Positions 1 through 10,177 of a stretch of DNA of 35,531 nt are shown here, piece after piece. The notes beneath the pieces are model-generated. The model was not told the DNA's origin and searched no databases. It saw nothing but the letters and a program-made list of their open reading frames with translations. The stretch comes from Rhodobacteraceae bacterium bin131 (GTDB lineage Bacteria; Pseudomonadota; Alphaproteobacteria; Rhodobacterales; Rhodobacteraceae), in the NCBI GenBank assembly GCA_002239085.1, contig MPNP01000019.1, positions 1-35,531 of the forward strand. The letters are read 5' to 3'. The translations under genes and the position numbers were made by a program. Position 1 is the stretch's first letter; each line of letters opens with the position of its first letter.

Positions 1-1393
1 CGTTCCTCTGACGCCGCAGCACACGACCCAAATGATGAATATTGCATGCCACCACCGATAACGCCACCACACGTGCAAAACCCTTTGAACCATACGCGCG
101 AACCCGGCTCAGACCATGATGCTCAAGACCATTGATCTTCGATTCAATCCCCGGATGCCGCCGCCGCATGGCCACAAAAGTCGCCCCGCTCTCCCGTTCT
201 TTATCGGCCGTGGTCAGGTAACCCTTGCGCGGAAGAACATTGTCAACCAGAAGCTCGTCCAAACGAGCCCGATTGGCCGGACTGTGAAAGCCCCGATCAA
301 AACTGCACGCCCGAAGAGCAGGAAAACGAGCCTGTGTTTCCTTAATCATCGGTTGGGCATGATCCACATCGCTCCCTTTCCACATGACCCGGTGATGCAG
401 GATAAAGCCACAATCATCTTCTAGGACACACACCGGCACACCCAATTCAACCGGTGTCCCAGCCTTGCCTTTTGAAATCCAGCGGGTGTAGTCCTCAAAC
501 ACGGAAAAAAACTTTTCCGCGCTGGGGATCGTTTCGCCCCGCAGCAAGCGACGGTCAATCTGATCAATCTGACGTTGGGCATGACGCAGATAATGGTCTA
601 TGCTGGCCAATGCCTTGTCCTTGGTTATCCCCACAGCACGCAACTCCAGCAATGTCTCTTCAGCCCGTGTAACCAGAGCATGACACTGGTCAAGATACGC
701 CTTGATATCCGTCCGACGGGCCCGACTGGTGTTCCGACACTGATTAAACTTCTTCTGGACCGAAGCCGTCAAATGCTTCGATTGACGCCACCCACCTATC
801 TGAGCCCGACTGGTCTCACGACCCAGCACACGCAGAAGACACCGCATCGCATCCCATAACAGATTGACATCCGTCGGATAATGCACATCCGTTTCCACGA
901 CAAAGGAATCACATCGCCCGTACAATGTTTCGTCAGGTGCTTTGTGAGACACGGTGTGACCACACTCAATAATCAGCTGATTCACCGCATCCAATAACGC
1001 GGGCGTCAACAGGGTGACATTATCAACCAACGACTGGAAGGAATAACAGGTCTCATCAAAAATATCCGAATGACCCAGAAACTTCCGCAGCGTTTTGTGC
1101 TCATTGACCATTTCGTGAAGATGGTCAAAGTCGCAATCCAAACCCTGCATCACCACACCCATCACAAGAATCTGCCACAACCCCATCCCAGGCCGACCCA
1201 ACTTGTGATTGACATCGGGAGCCAAGCCCTCCTCCAAGAGGGCCAACAGTCGGGCCCGCCGAGACGGGTCAGAATACAGCTTCTTAAGACCGATCAATAT
1301 AGCGGGAGTGTCATCCCGGGATTTGTAATTCAGATTAATGTTTTCAATGTCAATATCACCCAGTTGGCGGAGGGGATTAATCGTCTGTCGCAT
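1..1393 (-). CDS. DDE transposase, ISNCY/IS4-like, 3' end cut by window edge
   Basis: The minus strand is open from an ATG at 1393 to the left edge: 464 codons with no stop. I read it directly by translating the reverse complement. It starts MRQTINPLRQLGDIDIENIN. It carries a DDE-like set: D169 in VVETDVHYPTD, D366 in CSFDRGFHSPANRARL and E417 in RRHPGIESKINGLEHHGLSR. The VETxxHYPTD block and the C-terminal GLEHHGLxRVRAYG...VVACNIHHLGR block are typical of transposases filed as ISNCY, within the IS4-like superfamily. Since such proteins end soon after that last block, probably only a few residues are missing. GC content is clearly higher than in the flanking DNA, as expected for a recent arrival. 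The family label is less sure than the transposase call. Confidence 0.85.
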   Translation of the reverse strand, partial: MRQTINPLRQLGDIDIENINLNYKSRDDTPAILIGLKKLYSDPSRRARLLALLEEGLAPDVNHKLGRPGMGLWQILVMGVVMQGLDCDFDHLHEMVNEHKTLRKFLGHSDIFDETCYSFQSLVDNVTLLTPALLDAVNQLIIECGHTVSHKAPDETLYGRCDSFVVETDVHYPTDVNLLWDAMRCLLRVLGRETSRAQIGGWRQSKHLTASVQKKFNQCRNTSRARRTDIKAYLDQCHALVTRAEETLLELRAVGITKDKALASIDHYLRHAQRQIDQIDRRLLRGETIPSAEKFFSVFEDYTRWISKGKAGTPVELGVPVCVLEDDCGFILHHRVMWKGSDVDHAQPMIKETQARFPALRACSFDRGFHSPANRARLDELLVDNVLPRKGYLTTADKERESGATFVAMRRRHPGIESKINGLEHHGLSRVRAYGSKGFARVVALSVVACNIHHLGRVLRRQRN

Positions 1394-1440
1394 AGCCTCG
1401 TCACTCGAAGAATCGTTGCATTTGGTTAAGATCAGGCCAT
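1..1440 (-). mobile_element. Partial insertion sequence, left end outside window
   Basis: This is the IS carrying the transposase above. The change from GC-rich to AT-rich sequence comes at about 1400-1450, so the transposase-upstream end of the IS should lie there. I could not fix its terminal inverted repeat or target duplication, because the other end is not in the window. The right boundary given is an estimate. Confidence 0.6.
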
Positions 1441-1942
1441 ATTATGGAAAAACACCAATGTACAAACCAATCTTGAAAAGAAGCTTCGCATATTAAAGCC
1501 CCTATTGCAAGGGATTTAATAACAATTATTTTATTTTCGGGCAGACACTAAATAATAAGTGATTGAATTTGCCTTGAAGTTTTTTATCCTAGGCATTTTT
1601 ACGAAAAGCTCAATCAAACATGCATATATTAACCTCAGTGGGAACCAACCTCTATGGCTTCTGTACAGGAGTTTCGTAATTGACAAGTATCTAGCTGCGA
1701 AATGTTTGATCAACCTTTTCTAATCTCTGAACCTTTATTCCGCTTTAAATTCATTCTTGGCAATTGTGTGAAAATATCAATGCATCCAATTTCTGAATTT
1801 TTTCTGCCAATATTCATCGCTCAACGACACCAAAATATAGAAACATACTATTCAAATTTGTCCAATTTTGACCGCATTGCAATAGAGCTAAACAGTTAGA
1901 ATAAAACACTCTTGACAAAAACCACTCCAAAACGCCTCTATC
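1441..1942. other. AT-rich intergenic stretch beside the IS
   Basis: About 500 bases with no convincing gene. Short open frames at 1531-1713 (-) and 1702-1899 (+) have no recognisable motif and look like chance frames in AT-rich DNA. A TTGACA hexamer sits at 1912-1917, only 31 bases before the next gene, with no good -10 at the right distance. Confidence 0.5.
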
Positions 1943-2425
1943 ATGGTTGATCATTTTGATAAAATTACAAATTTAGTGAAACTATGTTATGGCATCAAAT
2001 CAGTTGGCGAACTCCAACATCTTCAACAAAGACGAGTTAATGAGGGCATCTATACCCAACCGGAACACGTGACAAGAAATACTCCAAGACGAAGTCAAGA
2101 ACTCCTTAATGGTGGGTCAATTTACTGGATTATCGATGGATTAATCCAAGTTCGCCAAAGAATAATACAAATAGAAAGCCGTATTGGGGAAGACTCAGTC
2201 AAACGTTGTGCATTGATTTTTGATTCTCAACTTATTCACACCGAAATAGTCCCGAGAAAACCCTTTCAGGGATGGCGGTATCTTGAAGCAAATAAATCCC
2301 CAAAGGACTTGCCGGCTCAAACCGACCCTAATGCCACCCGCCGAATTCTTAAATTACTTACTCAATACGATGTTAATCAAATGACGATTACCGCTATTCC
2401 AAATTTTATTGCTGACCGGCATTGA
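1943..2425 (+). CDS. DUF1489 family protein
   Basis: A 160-residue protein that matches from memory the DUF1489 family, found almost only in Alphaproteobacteria. The family blocks are visible in order: an N-terminal LVKLCYGIKSVGEL block, the TRNTPRRSQELLNGGSIYWII block at about residues 44-64, a VRQRIIQIE block, and the KPFQGWRYLEANKSPKDLP block near residues 105-122. The function of the family is unknown. No signal peptide or membrane segment is seen, so a cytoplasmic location is likely. The ATG is the first in-frame Met and keeps the family N-terminus. The upstream Shine-Dalgarno is poor. The gene stands alone on the plus strand between the IS and the convergent hisS. Confidence 0.85.
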   Translation: MVDHFDKITNLVKLCYGIKSVGELQHLQQRRVNEGIYTQPEHVTRNTPRRSQELLNGGSIYWIIDGLIQVRQRIIQIESRIGEDSVKRCALIFDSQLIHTEIVPRKPFQGWRYLEANKSPKDLPAQTDPNATRRILKLLTQYDVNQMTITAIPNFIADRH

Positions 2426-2640
2426 GTTTAAAGGCTTAACAGCCAATTACCTTTTCTACTTTGATTGAGTGATTTTTTGAGTTTCTCCATTTTATGGGAA
2501 TCGACTGTTATTAACCTAAATTAGGCTTGGCAAGTTTATTTCACTCTTCTTTCTCAACTGAACAAGTAGTCCAAAGAAGAGCTTTGGATAGCGGGAACAG
2601 CGAGCGAATTTGAGCAGAAGAGTTTTCCCTGATGGTGATG

Positions 2641-4149
2641 TTAAGAATAGATCAATGAGGGGTATTTTGTCCTCAGGGTTGTAACTAAATCATGTTCATT
2701 AATCTCCGCTTGCCAATCACGCAATCGCCATTCTTCAAGAGTCGCTGTTTTTGAGATCTCAGTTCCTTTATGTAAATCTTTTAACTGAATCACTCCGCGG
2801 GTTTTTTCATCCTCACCCTGAATGATAGCTAAAGGACAATTACGCGCATCAGCATACTTTAATTGCTTGCCAATATTGCGTGTTGTACCTAGAAAGACTT
2901 CACTCCGAAATCCCACCTGCCTTAAACTGTTAGCTATATTAAAATAATCGGCAAGGCGATGCGGGTCCATTACCGTCACTAAAATTGGTCCGATAGAATT
3001 GGGACTAGGAGAATTTTGCTTTTTTGCCGCCAGTGCAGACATCAATCGATCAATGCCAATTGATATTCCTGTCGAAGGAATAACCTGACCGGTAAATCGT
3101 TTGATGAGTCCATCATATCTACCCCCACCGGCTACTGAACCAAATTGCCGAACTCTCCCCTTTTTATCAGTGATTTCAAAAGTTAACTCAACTTCAATAA
3201 CTGGGCCAGTGTAATAGTCAAGCCCACGAACTACCGAAGTATCAATCTCAATTCTATTTCTCAAATTGGGATTGTTTGCGACCAAATCCATTATTTGGTA
3301 AAGCTCAAAGACTCCTTCTGAACCAATATCGGTGGAACCGACAAGTTGACGAAGTTCATCAATGATTTTCTGACTGTTACTTTGTTTCATCGTTAAGAAT
3401 GACACAATTAAATCAATCTGTTGGGGTGTTAATTCAGCTCCCCTAGTAAAATCTCCGCTTGTATCCTCTCTTCCTTTACCTAATAGATTGCGAACTCCCT
3501 GTAGTCCCAGTCGGTCATACTTATCTATTGCTCTGAAGGTCATGCCTCTAATATCCGTGTGCGACGCCAGGCCGGATTCGTCTATAACACCGGCTACTTC
3601 CAAGACGCCATCAAGAACTTTACGATTATTTATTTTGATTCGATAATCTGTGTTTTCTAATCCTAGTGAACCGAGAATATCGGCAACCAGAACTATCATC
3701 TCGGCATCTGCACCGACACTATTTGAACCCACCGTATCAGCATCGCATTGATAAAATTGTCTAAACCGACCTGGGCCTGGTTTTTCATTACGCCAAACAG
3801 GGCCCATAGCATAACGGCGATAGGGTGTAGGAAGCGATTGACGATACTGGGCAACAACTCGAGCCAAGGGAGCTGTAAGATCATATCTGAGCGATAGCCA
3901 CTTGTCATCGTCCTTCCAAGCAAACACACCATCATTTGGCCGATCAAGATCAGGTAAGAACTTCCCAAGTGCATCAAGATTTTCAATGGCAGATGTTTCA
4001 AGACAGTCAAAGCCATATCGCTGAAACACTTCGGCAATGGTGTTCATCATTGATTTTCTCTGTGCCAGATAATCGTGAAAGTAATCCTGGAAACCTACTG
4101 GTGTTTCGGCCTTTGGGCGACGCATTTTTGACTTGTCTGTTTTTTTCAC
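2641..4149 (-). CDS. hisS: Histidine--tRNA ligase
   Basis: Class II aminoacyl-tRNA synthetase that charges tRNA-His in the cytoplasm, 502 residues. The N-terminal PVGFQDYFHDYLAQRKSMM block and LSLRYDLTAPLARVVAQ (motif-2 entry) are present. Also visible are RRYAMGPVWRNEKPGPGRFR with QFYQCDADTVG, the histidine-binding GLDYYTGPVIEVEL, and motif 3 (GGGRYDGLIKRF...STGISIGIDRL). The C-terminal anticodon-binding domain follows, containing GTTRNIGKQLKYADARNCPLAIIQGEDE. The listed start is a GTG at 4149, with AGG eight bases upstream; an ATG nine codons in (MRRPKAETPVGF) is also possible but has no Shine-Dalgarno. The gene follows dnaE on the same strand after 49 bases and may be co-transcribed with it. 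At 502 residues it is longer than the ~420-residue bacterial norm but typical of the alphaproteobacterial form. Confidence 0.97.
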   Translation of the reverse strand: MKKTDKSKMRRPKAETPVGFQDYFHDYLAQRKSMMNTIAEVFQRYGFDCLETSAIENLDALGKFLPDLDRPNDGVFAWKDDDKWLSLRYDLTAPLARVVAQYRQSLPTPYRRYAMGPVWRNEKPGPGRFRQFYQCDADTVGSNSVGADAEMIVLVADILGSLGLENTDYRIKINNRKVLDGVLEVAGVIDESGLASHTDIRGMTFRAIDKYDRLGLQGVRNLLGKGREDTSGDFTRGAELTPQQIDLIVSFLTMKQSNSQKIIDELRQLVGSTDIGSEGVFELYQIMDLVANNPNLRNRIEIDTSVVRGLDYYTGPVIEVELTFEITDKKGRVRQFGSVAGGGRYDGLIKRFTGQVIPSTGISIGIDRLMSALAAKKQNSPSPNSIGPILVTVMDPHRLADYFNIANSLRQVGFRSEVFLGTTRNIGKQLKYADARNCPLAIIQGEDEKTRGVIQLKDLHKGTEISKTATLEEWRLRDWQAEINEHDLVTTLRTKYPSLIYS

Positions 4150-4198
4150 ACAGTTTACCTAATCCTGAATATTTTAACGAGTTCTTCGGTGTTACAAC

Positions 4199-7100
4199 TT
4201 AGATCTTCTTTACTTCAACAACACCATTTAAGCCTTTGAGAGCCTGTTGTACCTTTTCATTCACATTATATAGTTCCTTGATTTGTATCTTTACCTGGCC
4301 TCTTAAAGACTTTGCAAAGGGACAGAAAATAATTTGTGCTTTCCGTCCGTCCTGTAAAGTTGGTGTTTGCTGTTCTAATATATTTTTGACAAGTTGTGGA
4401 ACTTTAGGATCTTCAAAATGTATTTGAACTTGATAGGTTTCACTATTGAAAAGATCTTCGATCGGATAAGTTTTATAGGATGAAACAGAAAGTTGACCGT
4501 TATAAGGCTTAGCTTCTAGATGAGCAACGACTATCGTATTTTCCTCTTTGGTATTCGTGGATTTGCCATAACTGTCAGGAAACATGAATACTTCAATTTC
4601 TCCCGATTGGTCCGATAAAGACAATATAGCCATTGATTTTCCAGTACTTGAATTGCGCCGGTTTACCTTAGTTAATATCCCGGCGATTTTGGCTTGTTTC
4701 TTCTTCTCTTTCGTCTCGCCATTAAAATTGTTTTTCCATTCTTGGATTTCACTGATTGGGACTATTCCATTGCGTTTTAGAATTTCGCGGTGCTTATTGA
4801 CTGGATGATCGTTCAAGAAGAACCCAATCGCGCTCAATTCTTCAGCAAGCCTTTCATTCTCACTCCAATCCTCACAATCTTTGAGTACTGGTAAAGGAAT
4901 TGAAACTATGTCTCCAAATAAACTTGGTTGATTGAACTCTTCTGATCTAACACTTTTGGAGTAGGCTTGAAGCAATTGATAATTTTCTAGCAATTTCTTT
5001 CGATTACGATCAAGACTATCAAAGGCGCCTGAGCGGGTAAGGTTTTCAAAGGCCGAACGCGACATAGCCATCATATCAAACCTGTTGGCAAAATCAAAAA
5101 TGTTTTTGAATACCTTATCACCTCGAGCTTTTTCAATTGCTTTGGCAATATCAACCCCAACGCTTTTTATGGCAGCAAGAGAATAGGTTATTTCTCCTTT
5201 TTTAACCCCAAACTCTGCCCCTGAGACATTAATATCGGGTGGGAGTAATTTGAAATCAGACTTATTTATGTCTCTATGGTAGTTAGCAATCTTTACCGAA
5301 TCATTTAAGTCTTCAGTCATGACTGCCGCCATAAATTCAATAGGATAATGTGCTTTGAGGTATGCAGTCTGATAGCTCACTAAAGCGTACACGGCAGCAT
5401 GTGATTTATTGAAGCCATAGTCCGCGAATTTTTGCAGCAAATTCCATACTTTTATTGCGTTTTTTTCTTTGGCTCCTTTTGCTAGCGCGCCTTTGATAAA
5501 TATGGGTTTCTCTCGGTCCATATCTTCGCGTATTTTCTTACCCATTGAGCGCCGGACTATATCGGCTTGACTTAATGAATACCCTCCCATTTGCTTAACG
5601 ATTTCCATCACCTGCTCTTGATAGACAATAATCCCATTAGTCTCCTCAAGAATATGATCGATAAGAGGGTCAAGTTTTTCTCGCTTCTTTTCACCATTTT
5701 TAACTTTACAATAGCTTGGGATGTTATCCATCGGGCCAGGCCGGTAAAGGGCTACAAGGGCAATGATGTCTTCAATTTTGTTTGGTTTCATCATTTTGAG
5801 GGTATTGGCCATCCCCTGCCCCTCCACTTGGAATACACCGACAGTTTGCCCCGACGAATAAAGTTCAAAGGTTTTTGAATCATCAAGTGGAATTGAATTT
5901 ATATCAAGTTCATTGTGTTGTTTTCTGATAAGTTCGAGCGTTTTGTTAATCACGGTTAGGGTTTTTAATCCCAAAAAATCCATTTTAACTAAACCAGCCT
6001 TTTCGACCCACTTCAAATCAAATTGAGTGACAGGGAGTTCTTGTTTTGAATCGCTGTAGAGGGGGACAACCTGTTCAAGAGGCTGATTACTTATTACGAC
6101 ACCTCCTGCATGGCGGCTAGTGTTTCGGGGTATTCCTTCAATCTGTTCAATCTGATCAAACATTTGTTTGATCTTAGAGTCTTCATTTTCTGCTTTTCTC
6201 AGAACGTCAATATTTCTTCGTTGTGATTTAAACGAATGGCGTGGATCAATTTCTGCCGACCACGAATTCAATTGATAGCGTGGAATCCGCATAATGCGAC
6301 CAAAATCCCGAATGGCATTTTTAGCTCCGAGTGACCCAAAAGTCACTATCTGAGCGACCCGATCAGCACCGTATTTTTCTTTGACATAGTCAATGACCTT
6401 TTCGCGACCTTCTGGACAAAAATCAATGTCAAAATCTGGAACTGATGAACGCTCGGTATTCAAGAATCTTTCAAAGAGTAGAGAATAGCGAAGCGGGTCG
6501 AGATTGGTTATGTTCAAAACGTAGGCAACAAGCGAGCCTGCTCCAGAGCCACGACCAGGTCCTACGGGGACACTGATCTCCTTTGCTTTGTTGACAAAAT
6601 CAGCAACAATCAGGAAGTATCCAGCAAAATTAATTTGCTTAATCACATCAAGTTCATATTCCAACCTTTGAAGGTATTCTTCCTCGGTTTTTGCTAGTTC
6701 TATCTGTTCCAACCTTTTTTTTAGACCTGCACGAGCTCTTTTGTTGAGTTCATTGTTTTCATTATCGCAAAATACAGGCAGCATCGGTTTGCTTGTTTGT
6801 GCATGAAAACTACATCGTCTGGCGATTTCCACTGTATTTTCAATGGCTTCAGGAAGGTCACCAAATAATTCTGCCATTTCTTCTTGTGATTTAAAATAGT
6901 GTTGGGGTGTCAGTAATCGTTTATTGTCATCATGCGTTTTATATCCGCCATTTTTGATGTAGTACAGCATATCTACTGCTTCATAGACATCCTTCGACAT
7001 GAATTGGACATTGTTTGTTGCCACGAGGGGTACGCCAATTTCGTAAGCTATATCTATGATCCCTGCTTCTGTTGCATCTTGATTATTGGTGCACAATGAC

Positions 7101-7648
7101 CCTTTAAAATAATGGCGTTGAATTTCCTGATAAATCCTGCCAGGAAATAATTCCTGCAATTTCTGGCAGAATGTAAGGGCATCATCATAACTTTGATTTA
7201 TTAACATTGACCCAATGGGTCCTTCGCTTCCCCCTGTTAGGCAAATCAAACCATCGGTTAATCCTTGGAGTTTCTCAATCTCAAGCTGAGGAGTATTATG
7301 TTCTGTTTCCAAGTAAAGCAACGAATTCATACGCAATAGCTTCTTGTAACCATCCTCATTTTGGGCAAGAAGAACAATGGGAGCGGTTGTATTCGGGTCG
7401 TTGGGATTATAAGCATTTTCCTTAATTTTCAGCAAGACCTGTAGTCCTTGAATGGGTTGAACACCCTCTGCCACCATCGTTTGAGAGAACTCCAAAGCCC
7501 CAAATAAGTTGTTGGCATCTGCTAATGCCACAGCGGGCATAGAAAAATGCTTGCAAGCATCGGCAATTTTCTGGATGTCGATATTTGATTCTAAAATTGA
7601 ATACTTACTTTGAACACGTAAGTGAACGAATTGTGGAGAAGATTTCAT
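4199..7648 (-). CDS. dnaE: DNA polymerase III alpha subunit
   Basis: Catalytic subunit of the replicative polymerase, 1149 residues, close to the usual DnaE1 length of about 1160. In order it has a PHP domain at the N-terminus (FVHLRVQSKYSIL...VALADANNLFGALEF). The C-family palm and fingers follow: GPGRGSGAGSLVAYVLNITN and then PDFDIDFCPEGREKVIDYV, with catalytic D405 and D407 equivalent to E. coli D401 and D403. The block NTSRHAGGVVISN and KMDFLGLKTLTVI carries the third acidic residue. ALYRPGPMDNIPSY, GIIVYQEQVMEI and FNKSHAAVYALVSYQTAYLKAHYPIEFMAA are further family blocks. An OB-fold near residues 990-1070 and a C-terminal tail complete it. The PHP motif HLRVQS and ADAN has lost ligands of the metal-binding form (HLHT, TDH), so this PHP domain is probably inactive and proofreading is left to DnaQ. 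ATG start. Confidence 0.97.
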   Translation of the reverse strand: MKSSPQFVHLRVQSKYSILESNIDIQKIADACKHFSMPAVALADANNLFGALEFSQTMVAEGVQPIQGLQVLLKIKENAYNPNDPNTTAPIVLLAQNEDGYKKLLRMNSLLYLETEHNTPQLEIEKLQGLTDGLICLTGGSEGPIGSMLINQSYDDALTFCQKLQELFPGRIYQEIQRHYFKGSLCTNNQDATEAGIIDIAYEIGVPLVATNNVQFMSKDVYEAVDMLYYIKNGGYKTHDDNKRLLTPQHYFKSQEEMAELFGDLPEAIENTVEIARRCSFHAQTSKPMLPVFCDNENNELNKRARAGLKKRLEQIELAKTEEEYLQRLEYELDVIKQINFAGYFLIVADFVNKAKEISVPVGPGRGSGAGSLVAYVLNITNLDPLRYSLLFERFLNTERSSVPDFDIDFCPEGREKVIDYVKEKYGADRVAQIVTFGSLGAKNAIRDFGRIMRIPRYQLNSWSAEIDPRHSFKSQRRNIDVLRKAENEDSKIKQMFDQIEQIEGIPRNTSRHAGGVVISNQPLEQVVPLYSDSKQELPVTQFDLKWVEKAGLVKMDFLGLKTLTVINKTLELIRKQHNELDINSIPLDDSKTFELYSSGQTVGVFQVEGQGMANTLKMMKPNKIEDIIALVALYRPGPMDNIPSYCKVKNGEKKREKLDPLIDHILEETNGIIVYQEQVMEIVKQMGGYSLSQADIVRRSMGKKIREDMDREKPIFIKGALAKGAKEKNAIKVWNLLQKFADYGFNKSHAAVYALVSYQTAYLKAHYPIEFMAAVMTEDLNDSVKIANYHRDINKSDFKLLPPDINVSGAEFGVKKGEITYSLAAIKSVGVDIAKAIEKARGDKVFKNIFDFANRFDMMAMSRSAFENLTRSGAFDSLDRNRKKLLENYQLLQAYSKSVRSEEFNQPSLFGDIVSIPLPVLKDCEDWSENERLAEELSAIGFFLNDHPVNKHREILKRNGIVPISEIQEWKNNFNGETKEKKKQAKIAGILTKVNRRNSSTGKSMAILSLSDQSGEIEVFMFPDSYGKSTNTKEENTIVVAHLEAKPYNGQLSVSSYKTYPIEDLFNSETYQVQIHFEDPKVPQLVKNILEQQTPTLQDGRKAQIIFCPFAKSLRGQVKIQIKELYNVNEKVQQALKGLNGVVEVKKI

Positions 7649-8061
7649 AGATAGCGTAAACTCTAAATTGACTGTTATTAATTGACAATAATCCTATGCA
7701 AAAAGCTGGCAACGGATCGATTCCCATGTTCATGATTAAAAATATTTTTATCCCCGTCAAAGGTGCTGGAAACTTTTCACCCTTAAGAATCCTTTAGTTG
7801 CAATTGAGCGAAGGTCGTTTCAAAGACAGCTAACGATTCAAGCACTCAATAAAACAACCTTAAGTTTGGAAGTACGTGATTTTGAATCAGATACTGTATG
7901 AGTAGGTTGAAACTTATCAAATATCTTTCAGAATGTGTTTTCACAATAATGTTGAAAAGTTTTTGGTGTAAAGATTTTTTTGGTGATTGGATTAAAGGGC
8001 TGGCCTATGTTCAAGAACCCATGCTTTAGGGAACAATGGCTTTTGACCTAACGATTCAGAT
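7649..8061. other. Intergenic, upstream of dnaE
   Basis: About 410 AT-rich bases between the dnaE start and the terminator of the porin gene. No open frame, RNA gene or clear promoter was recognised. The dnaE promoter must lie here, reading leftward. Confidence 0.5.
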
Positions 8062-8087
8062 AATCAAGGGGTTATTACCCCTTGATT
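8062..8087 (-). terminator. Intrinsic terminator after the porin gene
   Basis: A perfect 10-bp stem, AATCAAGGGG (8062-8071) and CCCCTTGATT (8078-8087), around the loop TTATTA, 23 bases beyond the porin stop. The run of T follows the plus-strand side (GGTTTTAATAAATT) better than the minus side. It may act on both strands, but the only transcript that clearly reaches it is the porin mRNA. Confidence 0.8.
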
Positions 8088-8110
8088 GGTTTTAATAAAT
8101 TACGAGACGC

Positions 8111-9532
8111 TTAGAAGGTCATTTTCAAACCAGTTTCTAGTTTGGTATTACCGGATGAAGTATAATTGTTATCCAAATACCTTGCTTTATCCTTTTTATG
8201 CCGGGAGAATAATGAATAGAGCTTTGCACCACCCCCAATATCACGCTCAATTTCAAATTCAATTTCACTTTCATTTTTGGCAATTTCAGTAAAATTTTGT
8301 TGTCCATCAAGCTTCCAAGTATTTTCATTTTTGTCGTTGAGTTTGGAATAGGACATTGAGATATTTGAGTCTTGACTAATTTTTCTGGATATCTTCAACC
8401 CCATTGCATTCCATTCATTGACAGAAATTTCGTGAGCAAAATGATTGACGCTTGTATAAGGTCTTCCATTCCTTTCAGTCGTCGTACGTTCTTCAACCAC
8501 ACCATAGAACTTTTCGCCGGATTGTTTGGCAATGGTTAGGCTGAATTGATTCCCTTCAAATGAGCCACCGGCATTTAAAGCGAGTACTTTATTGCTATCA
8601 AAGCCCAATGCAAATGAGAGTCCTTCTGAATTATATCCAGCTCCAATTGACCAGCCAGAATTTGACTCCACTGTATCTCCAATTTGGGTTTCACCGATTC
8701 CAGAAGTTATACGAAAATTTATGTCGTCTAATTTACCAGAAAAGGCAATATGTTCCCGATTGGTCGCTGGAGTATGTGTCCAAATTCCACCATCACGGTC
8801 ATAGTTTCCTCGTACCGTAGATACTTCAGAGTGACGGATATTGCTATCGGGACTTCCAAGAACTCGGAGCGTCAAGGGTTCATCATTTTGCGGAAGTGTC
8901 GAATCTTGAAGTAAGTTCTGCACTCCATTGACCCCATAGGATCTATAAATCAGAACATTGCCATCACCGTCATTATCCCTTGGGTCAACTCCAAACGCCT
9001 TACCAGTAACAGGTGTAACTTCAAAGGATCGAGCCGAAATTTCATCAGCATCAGCAAGACCAATTGGAGGGACCATTTCAATACCCGGATCATTGTCGCC
9101 AAACTGTAATTTCCACGACCCGTTATCTGAGCCTATAAAAACATGGGCTTCTGTGATTGAGTTCTTGTCACAGGTGTCTGTCACTAGATTCATTTCACAG
9201 GTATCATTTCCTTTTATGGTTAATCCGGCTCCGAAAACTAGACCACCATCAGAAATGCCTGTTGAAGTTAAGGCAACTTCATATTCAGCTACTGTTGAGA
9301 AATCTTGTGTTGTTGTATCGTCGTCATCTTCATTCTTGATACCCATTTTGGCAGTACCAACCATGACAACGGAAGAAGCACTGGCTTCAGCCCCTTTCTC
9401 AATTTGGGGAGTTACTCCACTATTTTGACCAGAATTTGTCCCGTCCATTGAGATATTGTTTGCTTCTTCTTGTGCGATTGCAAAATTACAAACAAACACG
9501 ATAAAAAGCGCAGAAATAATAAAATTTTTCAT
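8111..9532 (-). CDS. Outer-membrane porin, Rhodobacter type
   Basis: A 473-residue secreted beta-barrel protein. Residues 1-20 (MKNFIISALFIVFVCNFAIA) are a Sec signal peptide with cleavage before QEE. The mature chain begins with an acidic, low-complexity stretch (near residues 22-75, including KNEDDDDTTTQ). It then shows alternating strands such as EYEVALTSTGISDGGLVFGAGLTIKG and AHVFIGSDNGSWKLQFGDNDPG, where Rhodobacter porins have similar strand and loop sequences. The last strand ends TKLETGLKMTF, with the C-terminal phenylalanine that outer-membrane porins use for BAM-dependent assembly. The DNDGDGN stretch is a possible calcium-binding loop. It is longer than the ~300-residue Rhodobacter porin, so substrate and pore type cannot be stated. 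It is monocistronic, with an AT-rich leader upstream and its own terminator. ATG start with GGA nearby. Confidence 0.85.
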   Translation of the reverse strand: MKNFIISALFIVFVCNFAIAQEEANNISMDGTNSGQNSGVTPQIEKGAEASASSVVMVGTAKMGIKNEDDDDTTTQDFSTVAEYEVALTSTGISDGGLVFGAGLTIKGNDTCEMNLVTDTCDKNSITEAHVFIGSDNGSWKLQFGDNDPGIEMVPPIGLADADEISARSFEVTPVTGKAFGVDPRDNDGDGNVLIYRSYGVNGVQNLLQDSTLPQNDEPLTLRVLGSPDSNIRHSEVSTVRGNYDRDGGIWTHTPATNREHIAFSGKLDDINFRITSGIGETQIGDTVESNSGWSIGAGYNSEGLSFALGFDSNKVLALNAGGSFEGNQFSLTIAKQSGEKFYGVVEERTTTERNGRPYTSVNHFAHEISVNEWNAMGLKISRKISQDSNISMSYSKLNDKNENTWKLDGQQNFTEIAKNESEIEFEIERDIGGGAKLYSLFSRHKKDKARYLDNNYTSSGNTKLETGLKMTF

Positions 9533-10167
9533 TTTATTCCTTACAATTAAAATTTAATTCACAGCCCCATGCCATGAAGAAAACAGCCATATCTTTTTCT
9601 GCACCAACTTCCAAAGGACTCGGCTAAATCCGAGCACACTTTTGATGGCTTTAATCAATTGGGATTGTGGGAGGGAAGGATGACGGTTACAAAAACCAAA
9701 TCCACATCTATGTCAATTTTGTATAATGCCTGCTACATTTAGATTTTACCAGGAATCTAAACCACTTTTCATCGCAAAAAATTTCGGCTTGAAATGTCTA
9801 GTTTTGCTAAAAATATTTATTTTCAGGGACTCAAAAAAGACTCTTAAAAGTGTTGATAACTTTTGATTCTTGGCCTTGGAATTGAGTTTTTTTTATCAAA
9901 AATTATGATGAAAAAAACTGAATTTGAGGAAATCTTATAGAAACAAACAAGTTTTTGTTGTTAATTTAATTGTATTATCGTTGGAACTATTTCAATTTCA
10001 GCGATAGCAATTCAGATTATTATTTGGGATATTCAAAAGGCAATCACTCAGTTTCAGATTGCTCTGCCATTAGTTGAATATTAACTGATGCTTTAATTTA
10101 CTTGAAATTTCCACTTGGACTAGTTCTGTCTCGTTTGGAAGCTAAATGCAGACAAAGGCAAAAAAGG
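9533..10167. other. Gene-poor AT-rich intergenic stretch
   Basis: About 635 bases upstream of the porin with no open frame of note, no RNA gene recognised and no strong repeat. The porin promoter must be in the left part. The stretch ends at the insertion site of the MITE-like element. Confidence 0.5.
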
Positions 10168-10177
10168 GGTGAATTAT

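Noticed and set aside
116..1429. Several plus-strand open frames of 72-119 residues
   Set aside because: They lie over the continuous minus-strand transposase, which has clear DDE motifs; the plus-strand peptides have no family features.
1702..1899. 65-residue plus-strand frame
   Set aside because: No motif, poor ribosome binding site, AT-rich DNA; likely chance.
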